Shown here piece after piece: positions 35,227 through 43,412 of a stretch of DNA of 64,000 nucleotides. The DNA is from Adlercreutzia sp. ZJ304 (lineage in GTDB: Bacteria; Actinomycetota; Coriobacteriia; Coriobacteriales; Eggerthellaceae): positions 186,001-250,000 of the forward strand of contig NZ_JAAKEG010000001.1 in assembly GCF_011039075.1 (NCBI RefSeq), given 5' to 3'. The notes under the pieces are model-generated. The model did no database searches, was not told the origin of the DNA, and saw nothing but the letters and a program-made list of their open reading frames with translations. The position numbers and the translations under genes were made by a program. Positions within the stretch are counted from its first letter, which is position 1. Every line of letters begins with the position of its first letter.

Positions 35227-36807
35227 ATGTCTAAGGGTACATATTCTGTAACCACGCCTATCTATTATGTAAATGCAGCGCCACATCTTGGCACCGCTTA
35301 TACAACTATAGCCGCCGATGTGGTTTCTCGTTATCAGCGTATGAATGGCTACGATGTTGCGTTTGTCACCGGAATGGACGAACACGGGCAAAAAGTAGCC
35401 GATACCGCTGCCGATCACGGAATGACACCGCTTGAGTGGTGCGATTCTATGGAGCCAGCATTTCGCGATGCATGGGATATGCTAGATATAACATATACCG
35501 ATTTTGTGCGAACCACCGAGCCGCGCCAAGCGAAAAGCGTGCAACAGTTTTGGCAGAAGCTCTACGACGGTGGATATCTTTATAAGGGTTCGTATGACGG
35601 ATGGTATTGTGTACACGAAGAAACGTATTACGCCGAAAGCGATTTAGAGAAAAACGATGAAGGCGAATTCGTTTGCCCAGATTGTAAGCGTCCTGTGCAG
35701 CGTGCCGGCGGAGAAGAGAATTGGTTTTTCAAGCTTAGTGAGTTTCAGCAGCCGTTGCTTGATTTGTATGAGAAGCGTCCAGAATTCATCCGTCCTGAAA
35801 CACGTCGAAATGAAGTGGTTTCATTTGTTGCTGGCGGCTTGAAGGATTTATCTATATCTCGCTCTACTTTCGACTGGGGCGTTCCTCTTCCGTTTGATGA
35901 TGGGCATGTTGCATACGTGTGGGCAGACGCGCTTATCGCATATATGACAGGTATAGGTTACGCAGATGACGCGCGCGCTGGCGAATTTGATAGTAGATGG
36001 CCTTTTCAGTATCACTTCGTTGGAAAGGATATAACACGTTTTCATTGTGTTATATGGCCCGCGATGCTTATGGCGGCGGGCTTACCTGTGGCTCATACCG
36101 TGTTTGGTCATGGTTTTCTTCTGACCAAGGGCGAGAAAATGTCGAAAAGCAAGGGCAATGCTTTGCGTCCGGCAGAACTTGTAGAGATATTTGGGGTAGA
36201 TGCCTACAGATATTACTTTATGAGCGATGTGCAGTTTGGTGCTGACGGTTCCATATCTATAGAGCGTATGGTGCAGGTATACAATGCCGATCTTGCCAAC
36301 ACTTGGGGAAATTTGGTATCGCGCGTGGCAAACATGACAAAGAAATATTTTGATTCCGTTGTTCCTGCGCCCTGTGCAGATTCCCTAGATAATCCATTGC
36401 GCGAAATAGCAGATACTTTATACGCAAAATACGATGCTGCTATTTCAGATGTAGATTTTACAGCTGCGACGCAGGCGGTTCAAAAACTTGCGCATAGGGC
36501 AAACGAATACGTAGAGGAAAGTGCTCCATGGAGCTTGGCGAAAGACCCCAATAAAGCCGATCAGCTAGCATCTGTTATATACAACACGCTAGAGGCTATT
36601 CGAATAATAGCTTTGTTTATGCAGCCATTTATGCCAAACACATCTTCTGATGTGTGGCAGCGTATTGGCGCTGGAGATATTGCGGGTATAACAGATATAG
36701 AAACGGCATCAAAGTGGGGTGGACTTAAGGCTGGCTCTCAAGTTCAAGTAGGGGATCCTCTATTTCCGCGCTTAGATGCTGATAAGATTGGCGAAGTAGA
36801 GGAATAG
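35227..36807 (+). CDS. metG: methionine--tRNA ligase
   Basis: It charges tRNA-Met. The 526-residue class I synthetase begins TYSVTTPIYYVNAAPHLGTAYTT with PHLG as the HIGH variant, and carries GEKMSKSKGN. The knuckle insert has CVHEETYYAESDL and CPDC, only one Cys pair, as in the shorter bacterial type. It ends without the C-terminal tRNA-binding (Trbp111) domain. AAGGAG at 35215-35220 supports the ATG. tatD follows after 3 bases, a common pairing. Confidence 0.96.
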   Translation: MSKGTYSVTTPIYYVNAAPHLGTAYTTIAADVVSRYQRMNGYDVAFVTGMDEHGQKVADTAADHGMTPLEWCDSMEPAFRDAWDMLDITYTDFVRTTEPRQAKSVQQFWQKLYDGGYLYKGSYDGWYCVHEETYYAESDLEKNDEGEFVCPDCKRPVQRAGGEENWFFKLSEFQQPLLDLYEKRPEFIRPETRRNEVVSFVAGGLKDLSISRSTFDWGVPLPFDDGHVAYVWADALIAYMTGIGYADDARAGEFDSRWPFQYHFVGKDITRFHCVIWPAMLMAAGLPVAHTVFGHGFLLTKGEKMSKSKGNALRPAELVEIFGVDAYRYYFMSDVQFGADGSISIERMVQVYNADLANTWGNLVSRVANMTKKYFDSVVPAPCADSLDNPLREIADTLYAKYDAAISDVDFTAATQAVQKLAHRANEYVEESAPWSLAKDPNKADQLASVIYNTLEAIRIIALFMQPFMPNTSSDVWQRIGAGDIAGITDIETASKWGGLKAGSQVQVGDPLFPRLDADKIGEVEE

Positions 36808-36810
36808 TTT

Positions 36811-37809
36811 ATGGACGACATCTCTAATGAAGAGCCGGAGTTCATAGACGAATATTTTCGCAAGAAACCGAAAAAGCACGGGCGTGAGTGGAAGGTGGTT
36901 GATGCACCGTATCTTTTTGCGCCCGTAGCAGATACGCATGCGCATTTAGATATGCTTCGAAACCCCGCTCTTGCGTTGGCTAGAGCCGGTGTGCACAATG
37001 TTCAGTTTGTAGAGGCGATGGTAGACCCGCTTGGAAGTGAGGGCGAAATAACCTTTAGCGACCTTGATGGTTGGATACAGCAAGCCCAGCTATATATCAG
37101 GCAAATGTCTACCCGCATATGCGGTCAGGGTTGGCACAGTGTTCCTCGTGTTCGTATATCTGTAGGCGTGCATCCGCATGTTGCAAAAGACTGGTGCAGT
37201 GCTGCGCGCGCTAATATCTTGACTAAGTTATGCGATAAGCGCGTAAGTGCTGTGGGAGAAATAGGGCTCGATTATCACTACGACTATTCTCCGCGCGATG
37301 TGCAGCGCAGCGTGTTTGCAGAGCAAGTTCAAATAGCAAATGAGGCGCACCTGCCAGTAATATTGCACGTGCGTGAAGCTTTTGACGATGCTTATTCCAT
37401 CATGCAAGAAATTGGATGGGCTAGTGCAGGTACGCTGCTGCATTGCTATACATCCGATGCGCAAGAAATTGTTCGTTGGGTAGAAGCGGGCTGCTATGTG
37501 GCATTTGGTGGTGCTTTCACATTTAAAAAACTTGATCAAATACGTCAGGCTGCAAAATTGGTCCCAAGCGATAAGCTGCTTTTAGAAACTGATGCGCCAT
37601 TTATGACACCTGAACCATTTCGCGGTATAGAATGTGAGCCGGCTCATACAATTTGGACTGCCGAGCGTGTTATGGAAGAGGTAATTCCCAATTCTACCGA
37701 TGTGCAGCGCCGCGAATTACTGGAAAGAATTTTTGAGAACTCTACGGATTTGCTTGATAGAGAACCTACCGAATGGCAAAGGGGCAGTATATGCACCGCA
37801 CAATTATAG
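36811..37809 (+). CDS. tatD: TatD family metal-dependent DNase
   Basis: A 332-residue TIM-barrel hydrolase. VADTHAHLDML holds the first metal-binding His pair; VGVHPH, GEIGLDYHYDYSPRDVQ, PVILHVREA, and LLETDAPFMTPEPFRG follow in family order. It acts on DNA 3' ends in repair or apoptosis-like turnover. It has about 30 extra residues at the N terminus (EEPEFIDEYFRKKPKKHGREW) and an insert after the first strand. It overlaps the downstream reductase gene by 19 bases. Confidence 0.93.
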   Translation: MDDISNEEPEFIDEYFRKKPKKHGREWKVVDAPYLFAPVADTHAHLDMLRNPALALARAGVHNVQFVEAMVDPLGSEGEITFSDLDGWIQQAQLYIRQMSTRICGQGWHSVPRVRISVGVHPHVAKDWCSAARANILTKLCDKRVSAVGEIGLDYHYDYSPRDVQRSVFAEQVQIANEAHLPVILHVREAFDDAYSIMQEIGWASAGTLLHCYTSDAQEIVRWVEAGCYVAFGGAFTFKKLDQIRQAAKLVPSDKLLLETDAPFMTPEPFRGIECEPAHTIWTAERVMEEVIPNSTDVQRRELLERIFENSTDLLDREPTEWQRGSICTAQL

Positions 37810-38414
37810 TTGGCTCTCCACGTTCTGACGGGCGATGCGCACATTTGGCTCAAGAGATATTTGATGCTTGTATAGATGAATGCCCCGAAGACGGTGTGTC
37901 TTTGGTATCGGTTTCCAGTATCGATGTATCTGGGTGTATGGGCTGCGATGGTTGCAAGCAGACGCTTTCAAAAGATTCCGCTTCGGTTCCTGCGTTTCCT
38001 GAAAAAGGAGATCCGCTAGAGCCGCAAGAGCGCATACGCAAAAGCGACTCCCAGCGTCATGTTTGCGTAATAGCTGACGATATGCCAGAAGTGCGTAAAC
38101 ATTTAGATGCAGCTGATGAACTTATAGTTGTATCTCCTGTTTATTTTGCAAGTGCGCCAGCACAACTAAAAGCATTATTAGACAGACTGCAACCGTATTA
38201 TTGGTCGGGGGTTCGCAGGCAAACTGCAAAACGTCCACTAACATTGCACGTTGTTGGAGAAGGCGGAGATCCGCATGGTGTAGAACCGCTTATTGGGTGC
38301 ATTCGTTCAGCGTTTTCTGTGGCTGGTTTTAAGTTGTGTGAAGTGCTTGATTGGCGTGGCAAAATTGATGAGCAAGGCAATGTTTTAGAAGATGCACAAG
38401 AATATGAAATCTAA
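37791..38414 (+). CDS. NAD(P)H-dependent FMN reductase / flavodoxin-fold protein
   Basis: A 207-residue flavodoxin-like protein. IIVGSPRSDGRCAHLAQEI is the FMN phosphate loop and DVSGCMGCDGCKQ is the Cys-rich motif common in anaerobe iron-sulfur flavoproteins. ELIVVSPVYFASAPAQLKALLDRL is the second flavin site. It probably reduces or shuttles electrons for small molecules; the partner is unknown. The ATG at 37791 has an AAAGGGGC ribosome site; an earlier in-frame ATG adds six residues only. Confidence 0.87.
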   Translation: MHRTIIVGSPRSDGRCAHLAQEIFDACIDECPEDGVSLVSVSSIDVSGCMGCDGCKQTLSKDSASVPAFPEKGDPLEPQERIRKSDSQRHVCVIADDMPEVRKHLDAADELIVVSPVYFASAPAQLKALLDRLQPYYWSGVRRQTAKRPLTLHVVGEGGDPHGVEPLIGCIRSAFSVAGFKLCEVLDWRGKIDEQGNVLEDAQEYEI

Positions 38415-39345
38415 AGTGTCTTCGTTGGCATCTCCGTCAGCAACGACGGATGTGCTAAGGCGTTTTGCGCTTTCGCCAAAGAAACAATTTGGGCAAAATT
38501 TTCTTATTAATGATGCTATAGTGCGAAAAATTTTACACTTGGCTGAAGTTTGCCAGAGTGACGACATAATAGAAATTGGTCCCGGTATAGGTACGCTAAC
38601 ATGCGCTTTAGCGGCTAATGCACATTCGGTTATATCTGTTGAACGCGATGCCGATTTACTAGATGTTCTTGGCTACACCATGAATGATGCGAAAAACTTC
38701 CATTTAATTATGTGCGATGCACTAAATGTTAAAGCAGATGCAATATCTGATGCCGTTGCACACTTGTCAACTTTTGATACTGATTGCAAATTGCCGTCTA
38801 AGCTGGTGGCTAATCTTCCGTATGCTGTGGCAGCTACAGTGGTGCTTCGCTTTTTTGAAGAGTTTTCTTTTATAAAGAGCGCTACTGTAATGGTTCAGCG
38901 GGAGGTGGCAAATCGAATGCAAGCGCGTCCTGCCACGAAGGAATATGGCGCTTACACAGTGAAATTGTCGCTATTTGCGAAACCTAATGGAAGCTTTTCG
39001 GTTTCTGCTGGTAATTTTTTGCCTGCACCTCGTGTTGAAAGCACCGTTATACGATTAGACAGATTCTCGCCGAAAGACGAAAGCGGCAAGCCGTTTTCTG
39101 CAAATGTTATAGCTGCTGCGGCTGATATGGCTGATGCAGCATTTTTTGCGCGCCGAAAGACCATAGCAAATTCCACTACGGCGTATTTTCGCGCTAATGG
39201 AGCAAGTGCGATAGCGCAAAAGGTACCAGAAATTCTAGAAGCTGCACATATTGACCCGCGCCGTCGCGGTGAGACACTTGCGCAAGATGAATTTCTAGCT
39301 TTGGGCAAAATAATTGCGCTTAATGTATCTGAACAAGGTGTGTAA
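38392..39345 (+). CDS. rsmA: 16S rRNA (adenine(1518)-N(6)/adenine(1519)-N(6))-dimethyltransferase
   Basis: It dimethylates two adenines in 16S rRNA helix 45. KKQFGQNFLINDAIVRKI at the N terminus, the SAM motif EIGPGIGTLT, NLPYAVAATV, and MVQREVANRM are diagnostic. At 317 residues it is slightly long. The start is unsure: ATG at 38392 or 38404, neither with a good ribosome site, both overlapping the reductase gene. tatD and rsmA lie close together in many bacteria. Confidence 0.94.
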   Translation: MHKNMKSKVSSLASPSATTDVLRRFALSPKKQFGQNFLINDAIVRKILHLAEVCQSDDIIEIGPGIGTLTCALAANAHSVISVERDADLLDVLGYTMNDAKNFHLIMCDALNVKADAISDAVAHLSTFDTDCKLPSKLVANLPYAVAATVVLRFFEEFSFIKSATVMVQREVANRMQARPATKEYGAYTVKLSLFAKPNGSFSVSAGNFLPAPRVESTVIRLDRFSPKDESGKPFSANVIAAAADMADAAFFARRKTIANSTTAYFRANGASAIAQKVPEILEAAHIDPRRRGETLAQDEFLALGKIIALNVSEQGV

Positions 39346-39439
39346 TAAACATTTGTTCGGTACATACTTTTCCCCTATGAGTTAGAATGTTCAAGAAAAA
39401 CAACGCGTATAACATGTATGCAGCAAAAGGGTGATTAAC

Positions 39440-40918
39440 GTGACTGATAACGAATCGAGCATACCAAGGCGCGAAGATGATTCGCAAAGCTTTACAAAAG
39501 ATTATTTAGACCGCGCTAAGGCTGCGTGTGATGCAGGCGATGCGGTATTGGGTATGTATCTTTATATGGCAGCATTTGAAGAGGCGGCCTGCGGAGAAGG
39601 CGCTCCTAGCGAAGATGCTTTGACCGGTTTGAAAGAAGCATGGGCATTGGCTTGCACTCACAAAGAACGTTCTTTAGCCGAATATATTTTCGAGCGTTTA
39701 GAGCCTTATCTTTCAGCTGAAGAAATTACCATTTGCGCTGAAGCCTTGCATGGTTTGGCGTTAGATAAGCTGGAAGAATTTGGGCTTTCTCGCGAAGATT
39801 TGGAAGACATGGCGCACGCCATAACTGAAGATTTATTAGATGGGGAAGAGCCTATCATCCATATTGAGCGCATTGCAGAGGATCGTATTCCTCGAAATTC
39901 AACTGCGCTTTCTGCAGTTTCCGATACTTCGGATAAGAAATCAAAAACAAAAATCATATTGGCTGGTGCGGCAAATATTGCAAAAAATAAGCCAGCTAGT
40001 TCTAATGAAGAGACGCTAGATTATTCCAATATTGCTGGTTATATTAATGCTATAGGTGCCATGCGCGATTTGGGCATAGGTATGCGCAACGACCCAGACT
40101 TCAAAAGTCTGCTAGACATGCTTAATAGCTTGCATGGTTTGCCTAAGAAACCTGCGCTAGATACTATTCTATTTAGATCGCCTGCTCGCGAAGATGTAAA
40201 CAGCTTTATGATGGCTACACTAGGCGAATTGAATATGCCTACTGTTCATATGCGCATGGAAGAGAGCTATCAAGGCTTACCGCTTCTATGCGTAAGCGCT
40301 CGTGCTGTAGATATTCCGAATAACGGCTCTCTTCATGATATTTTTCAGAAGGGTGGCGTGCTGGTACTAGAAGACCTAGATTTTTGGGCATCTCCGGTAA
40401 CTGACGAGGGCGACGATGGAAATGCCTTTTTTATGATGCAGCTAACACGTGGGGCGCGCGAAGCGGTTAACCTGATTCGTTTTGCCGTTGAAAGTCCAGA
40501 TGTATACGTTATAGCTACCTGCACCGATATCGATGGTATAGATAGCTTCTTCATGGAGCTTTTAGAACCCATGTCTCTTGTGGATATAGATTTACCTACA
40601 GCTGAAGAGCGCATTCAGATATGGGATTATATCGCCGAGAAGCACCCGTCGATTAGAGGTATTAATCGCGCCGATCTTGTCAGGTTGTCCTCAAATATGT
40701 CGCGTATTGATATTTATGCGGCGGCTAGGGAAGCTGTTGAAGATGCTTACAAGGCAGGGCTTATGCTGCGAAGGTATCAGCCGGTTACGCGCGAGAACAT
40801 TTTCGACAAGATAGCAGCGTATCAGCCGCTTGAGTCTAGCGAGTACGCAGAGTTAGAAGACGAAGTAATTCGCGACTTTCGTCGCGACCTCGGGCATATT
40901 GATGACATACTAGATTAA
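39440..40918 (+). CDS. degenerate AAA+-like protein, uncharacterised
   Basis: A 492-residue protein. The N-terminal 230 residues are acidic and helical. The second half follows the AAA+ order. Where the P-loop should be (residues 244-252) there is LFRSPARED, lacking the Gly-Lys-Thr/Ser. A Walker-B-like GGVLVLEDLDFW follows at 305-315, then a sensor-1-like strand VYVIATCTDID. After that come LPTAEERIQIWDYI and the lid helix NMSRIDIYAAAREAVEDAY. So the fold seems kept while ATP hydrolysis is unlikely. GTG at 39440 has AAAGGG 8 bases upstream; another GTG three codons earlier overlaps that site. A -10-like TAGAAT lies at 39383-39388. Some databases may give it a misleading name. Confidence 0.65.
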   Translation: MTDNESSIPRREDDSQSFTKDYLDRAKAACDAGDAVLGMYLYMAAFEEAACGEGAPSEDALTGLKEAWALACTHKERSLAEYIFERLEPYLSAEEITICAEALHGLALDKLEEFGLSREDLEDMAHAITEDLLDGEEPIIHIERIAEDRIPRNSTALSAVSDTSDKKSKTKIILAGAANIAKNKPASSNEETLDYSNIAGYINAIGAMRDLGIGMRNDPDFKSLLDMLNSLHGLPKKPALDTILFRSPAREDVNSFMMATLGELNMPTVHMRMEESYQGLPLLCVSARAVDIPNNGSLHDIFQKGGVLVLEDLDFWASPVTDEGDDGNAFFMMQLTRGAREAVNLIRFAVESPDVYVIATCTDIDGIDSFFMELLEPMSLVDIDLPTAEERIQIWDYIAEKHPSIRGINRADLVRLSSNMSRIDIYAAAREAVEDAYKAGLMLRRYQPVTRENIFDKIAAYQPLESSEYAELEDEVIRDFRRDLGHIDDILD

Positions 40919-40928
40919 ACGCCGCTTG

Positions 40929-40954
40929 TTCGCTTTGCTAATTAGCGAAGCGAA
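40929..40954. terminator. hairpin between the AAA+-like gene and pheA
   Basis: TTCGCTTTGCT (40929-40939) pairs with AGCGAAGCGAA (40944-40954), with one G-U pair and an AATT loop, between convergent genes. There is no T-run. Confidence 0.6.
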
Positions 40955-40962
40955 CGGGCTGG

Positions 40963-41814
40963 TTAAATTACAGGGTATGACCCCAATACCTTAACTTCGC
41001 GCAATTTCAGTCGTAAGCAAGAAAGCGCTGTTTGTACATCTAGGTCGATGTCTTTGCCGGAAAATTCCATGAAAAACATGTAGTCGCCAAACTGCTGTTT
41101 AAGTGGTCGTGATTGAAGCATGGTTATATTAATGCCAGCATAGGCAAATTCGGACAGTATCATATTCAGGGCACCAGCTTTGTCTTCGCGCAAGAAAAGA
41201 GCCAATGTGGTTTTGTATGTTTTGCCGACAAGTTGCGCTGCGGAACCCGGGCGACCTATTAAGGCAAATGCAGTTTGGTTGCCCAGATGATCTTCTATGT
41301 CCCTTGCAGCAACAACGCATCCGTGCAGCTTGGCGGCATACTCGTTTGCGATTCCTGCTATGGTTGCATCGGTTGCTGCTAAGCGCGCGCTTTCGGCAGT
41401 AGAAGGCATAATCATAGTTTCGCGGCTTGGAAGATGCTCGTTCAAATAGCGCCTGCATTGCGCAAGACCCTGTGGGTGTGAAGCCACCGTGCGTATATTA
41501 TCTATAGAAGCATCTTTTGCAGTAACCAGACAGTGATGTATGTCAATTACCGTTTCAGCCAAAATGACCGCAGATGAGCGAAATGCGAAATTGTCAAGCG
41601 TAGCGGTTACAGGACCTTCTAGTGAGTTTTCTTTGCCTACAACACCAAAGCCTGCACGTCCGCGATCTACGCAATTGAAGACATCGTCAAATGAGGTGCA
41701 CTCTATAAGTTCAGGGTTATCTATTCCTAAAGATGCTGCAAAAACATCAGCCGCCTCGTGTGTATATGTGCCGCGAGGACCTAGAAATGCTATTGTCTCA
41801 TTCAACTCTGACAT
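40963..41814 (-). CDS. pheA: prephenate dehydratase
   Basis: It converts prephenate to phenylpyruvate in phenylalanine synthesis. IAFLGPRGTYTHEAA, the middle GVVGKENSLEGPVTATLDN and TAFALIG are typical of the catalytic domain. A C-terminal ACT domain, with ALNMILSEFAYAGINITMLQSRPL, binds phenylalanine for feedback control. At 283 residues it is a monofunctional enzyme without chorismate mutase. ATG at 41814 follows GAAGGAGA; a longer frame upstream lacks a site. Confidence 0.95.
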   Translation of the reverse strand: MSELNETIAFLGPRGTYTHEAADVFAASLGIDNPELIECTSFDDVFNCVDRGRAGFGVVGKENSLEGPVTATLDNFAFRSSAVILAETVIDIHHCLVTAKDASIDNIRTVASHPQGLAQCRRYLNEHLPSRETMIMPSTAESARLAATDATIAGIANEYAAKLHGCVVAARDIEDHLGNQTAFALIGRPGSAAQLVGKTYKTTLALFLREDKAGALNMILSEFAYAGINITMLQSRPLKQQFGDYMFFMEFSGKDIDLDVQTALSCLRLKLREVKVLGSYPVI

Positions 41815-41939
41815 GCCATCTCCTTCAAACAATAAGACCAGCATTGTATGCTCAAAATAGACGGCTAAATAGTTTAGCGCAAAAGCGCGGCGCGTTTATA
41901 AAGTGATCTGTTTGGCTGTTTATCATGGCGGGAATAATC

Positions 41940-41969
41940 AATGTTACACATTAATACATCTGTAACATT
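41940..41969. promoter_or_regulatory. inverted repeat upstream of the hydrogenase operon
   Basis: AATGTTACA (41940-41948) and TGTAACATT (41961-41969) form a perfect 9-bp inverted repeat with a 12-base spacer. It lies 120 bases before hyaA. A further TGTTACA half-site occurs at 42082-42088 next to the start codon. The regulator is unknown; the site differs from the standard FNR box. Confidence 0.5.
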
Positions 41970-42089
41970 TTCGGGCATTTACACCGCGATTTCAACCTAA
42001 TTGGTGGCTGCCGCGTGCAGGTTAAAGCGAAAATAAGCAAAATGGTAACAGTTGTAAAAAGACGAGGGCACCCAAGGGAGGTGTTACAC

Positions 42090-43412
42090 ATGGTAGATCA
42101 GGCCACGACTACGGACGCATTTGGCGTGCTGGAGTCACGTGGGGTTAGCCGCCGCAGCTTTATGAAGCTTTGCGCTGGCGTTGCTGCCGCGGCAGGTTTG
42201 TCGCAGCTGGCTATTCCGCGTGTTGCCGAAGCGCTAGAAAAGTCTGTGATTGGAGCCACGTCTGGTGACTTATATCCGGTTATTTGGATTGAAGGCGCAT
42301 CGTGTACGGGATGTACGGAATCGTTTGCTCAGATCGAGACACCCGATGTGGCGTCGATAGTTCTTGATGTAATATCACTGAACTATTCTGAGACTCTATC
42401 CGCGGCTGCCGGGTATTCCATGGAGGAAGCAAAAGCGCAGACTATTGAAGCTGGCAACTACGTATTAGTGTACGAAGGCGCGGTTTTAGAGGGATGGAAT
42501 GGCAATGCGCTGCGCGTAGCAGGAGAGACTGGCAACGAGGCGCTTATACACGCTGCGGCATCCGCGAATGCGGTCATGGCTGTTGGCTCATGTGCAGTAA
42601 ACGGCGGTTGGTGTGCTGCTTATCCCAACCCATCGAAAGCTATGGGCGTGCAGCAATTCTTAAAGAAGGAAGGCATCAATACTCCAGTTATTAATGTCCC
42701 CGGTTGTCCCGTTAATCCCGAGTGGATAATGCAGGTTCTGGTGGATGTTGTGATGCTGGAAGATCCGTCACTGGTTAAGCTGAACAGTTTCAACGAGCCA
42801 GCTGATCTATTCGATCAGACCATTCATGACAATTGCCCCCGCCGCGGTCATTTTGAAAATGGCGAATTTGTTTACAAGTTCGGCAGTAAGGAAGAAGCAC
42901 TTGGTTATTGCTTGTATCCTCTAGGATGTCGCGGTCCGCAAACAAAGTCTCAATGCCCTGTAACACTGTGGAACAATCGTCGTTCTTGGTGTGTTCAGGC
43001 TGGCGCTCCTTGTATTGGATGCTGCGAGGCTAATCCGAACGATCCGGGCGACAACTGGGTACAGGTAAATACTCCGTTCTATCAGCGTTTCCGCGACTTG
43101 CGTGTTGGCGATTTCAAATTCCAACCCGAGCCTGCTGCATGGATTCTTACCGGTATCGTGGCGCTTGCGCTTGTGTGCCATGGTTTCGGCATGAAGAAGA
43201 CTGGACGTATGGACGGTGGCGCACCGTTTGAGGCTATCCGTAAATGGGATAAGGCGCATCCAGAGCAATCAATTGGCACATATGCCGATCCGAATGAAGG
43301 CGGTCCTGTTATCAGTTCTGAACTGACTCAAGAGAATACGCATCATGCAGCGCCTTCGGCAGAAGCTATGGCTGCTGATATAGAAAATACAGCGGGAGGT
43401 GAGGCGAAATGA
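42090..43412 (+). CDS. hyaA: [NiFe]-hydrogenase small subunit
   Basis: Electron-transfer subunit of a group 1 uptake hydrogenase. It has a twin-arginine signal (SRRSFMKLC, residues 20-28) for export of the folded heterodimer. The proximal cluster motif is CTGC (72-75), with Gly where oxygen-tolerant enzymes have an extra Cys, so a standard 4Fe-4S cluster is expected. VGSCAVNGGW, NVPGCPVNPEW, and CRGPQTKSQCP to GAPCIGCCEAN hold the other ligands. A C-terminal span (WILTGIVALALVCHGFG) anchors it to the membrane. ATG at 42090 lies 7 bases after AAGGGAGGT; longer frames are not supported. Confidence 0.96.
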   Translation: MVDQATTTDAFGVLESRGVSRRSFMKLCAGVAAAAGLSQLAIPRVAEALEKSVIGATSGDLYPVIWIEGASCTGCTESFAQIETPDVASIVLDVISLNYSETLSAAAGYSMEEAKAQTIEAGNYVLVYEGAVLEGWNGNALRVAGETGNEALIHAAASANAVMAVGSCAVNGGWCAAYPNPSKAMGVQQFLKKEGINTPVINVPGCPVNPEWIMQVLVDVVMLEDPSLVKLNSFNEPADLFDQTIHDNCPRRGHFENGEFVYKFGSKEEALGYCLYPLGCRGPQTKSQCPVTLWNNRRSWCVQAGAPCIGCCEANPNDPGDNWVQVNTPFYQRFRDLRVGDFKFQPEPAAWILTGIVALALVCHGFGMKKTGRMDGGAPFEAIRKWDKAHPEQSIGTYADPNEGGPVISSELTQENTHHAAPSAEAMAADIENTAGGEAK

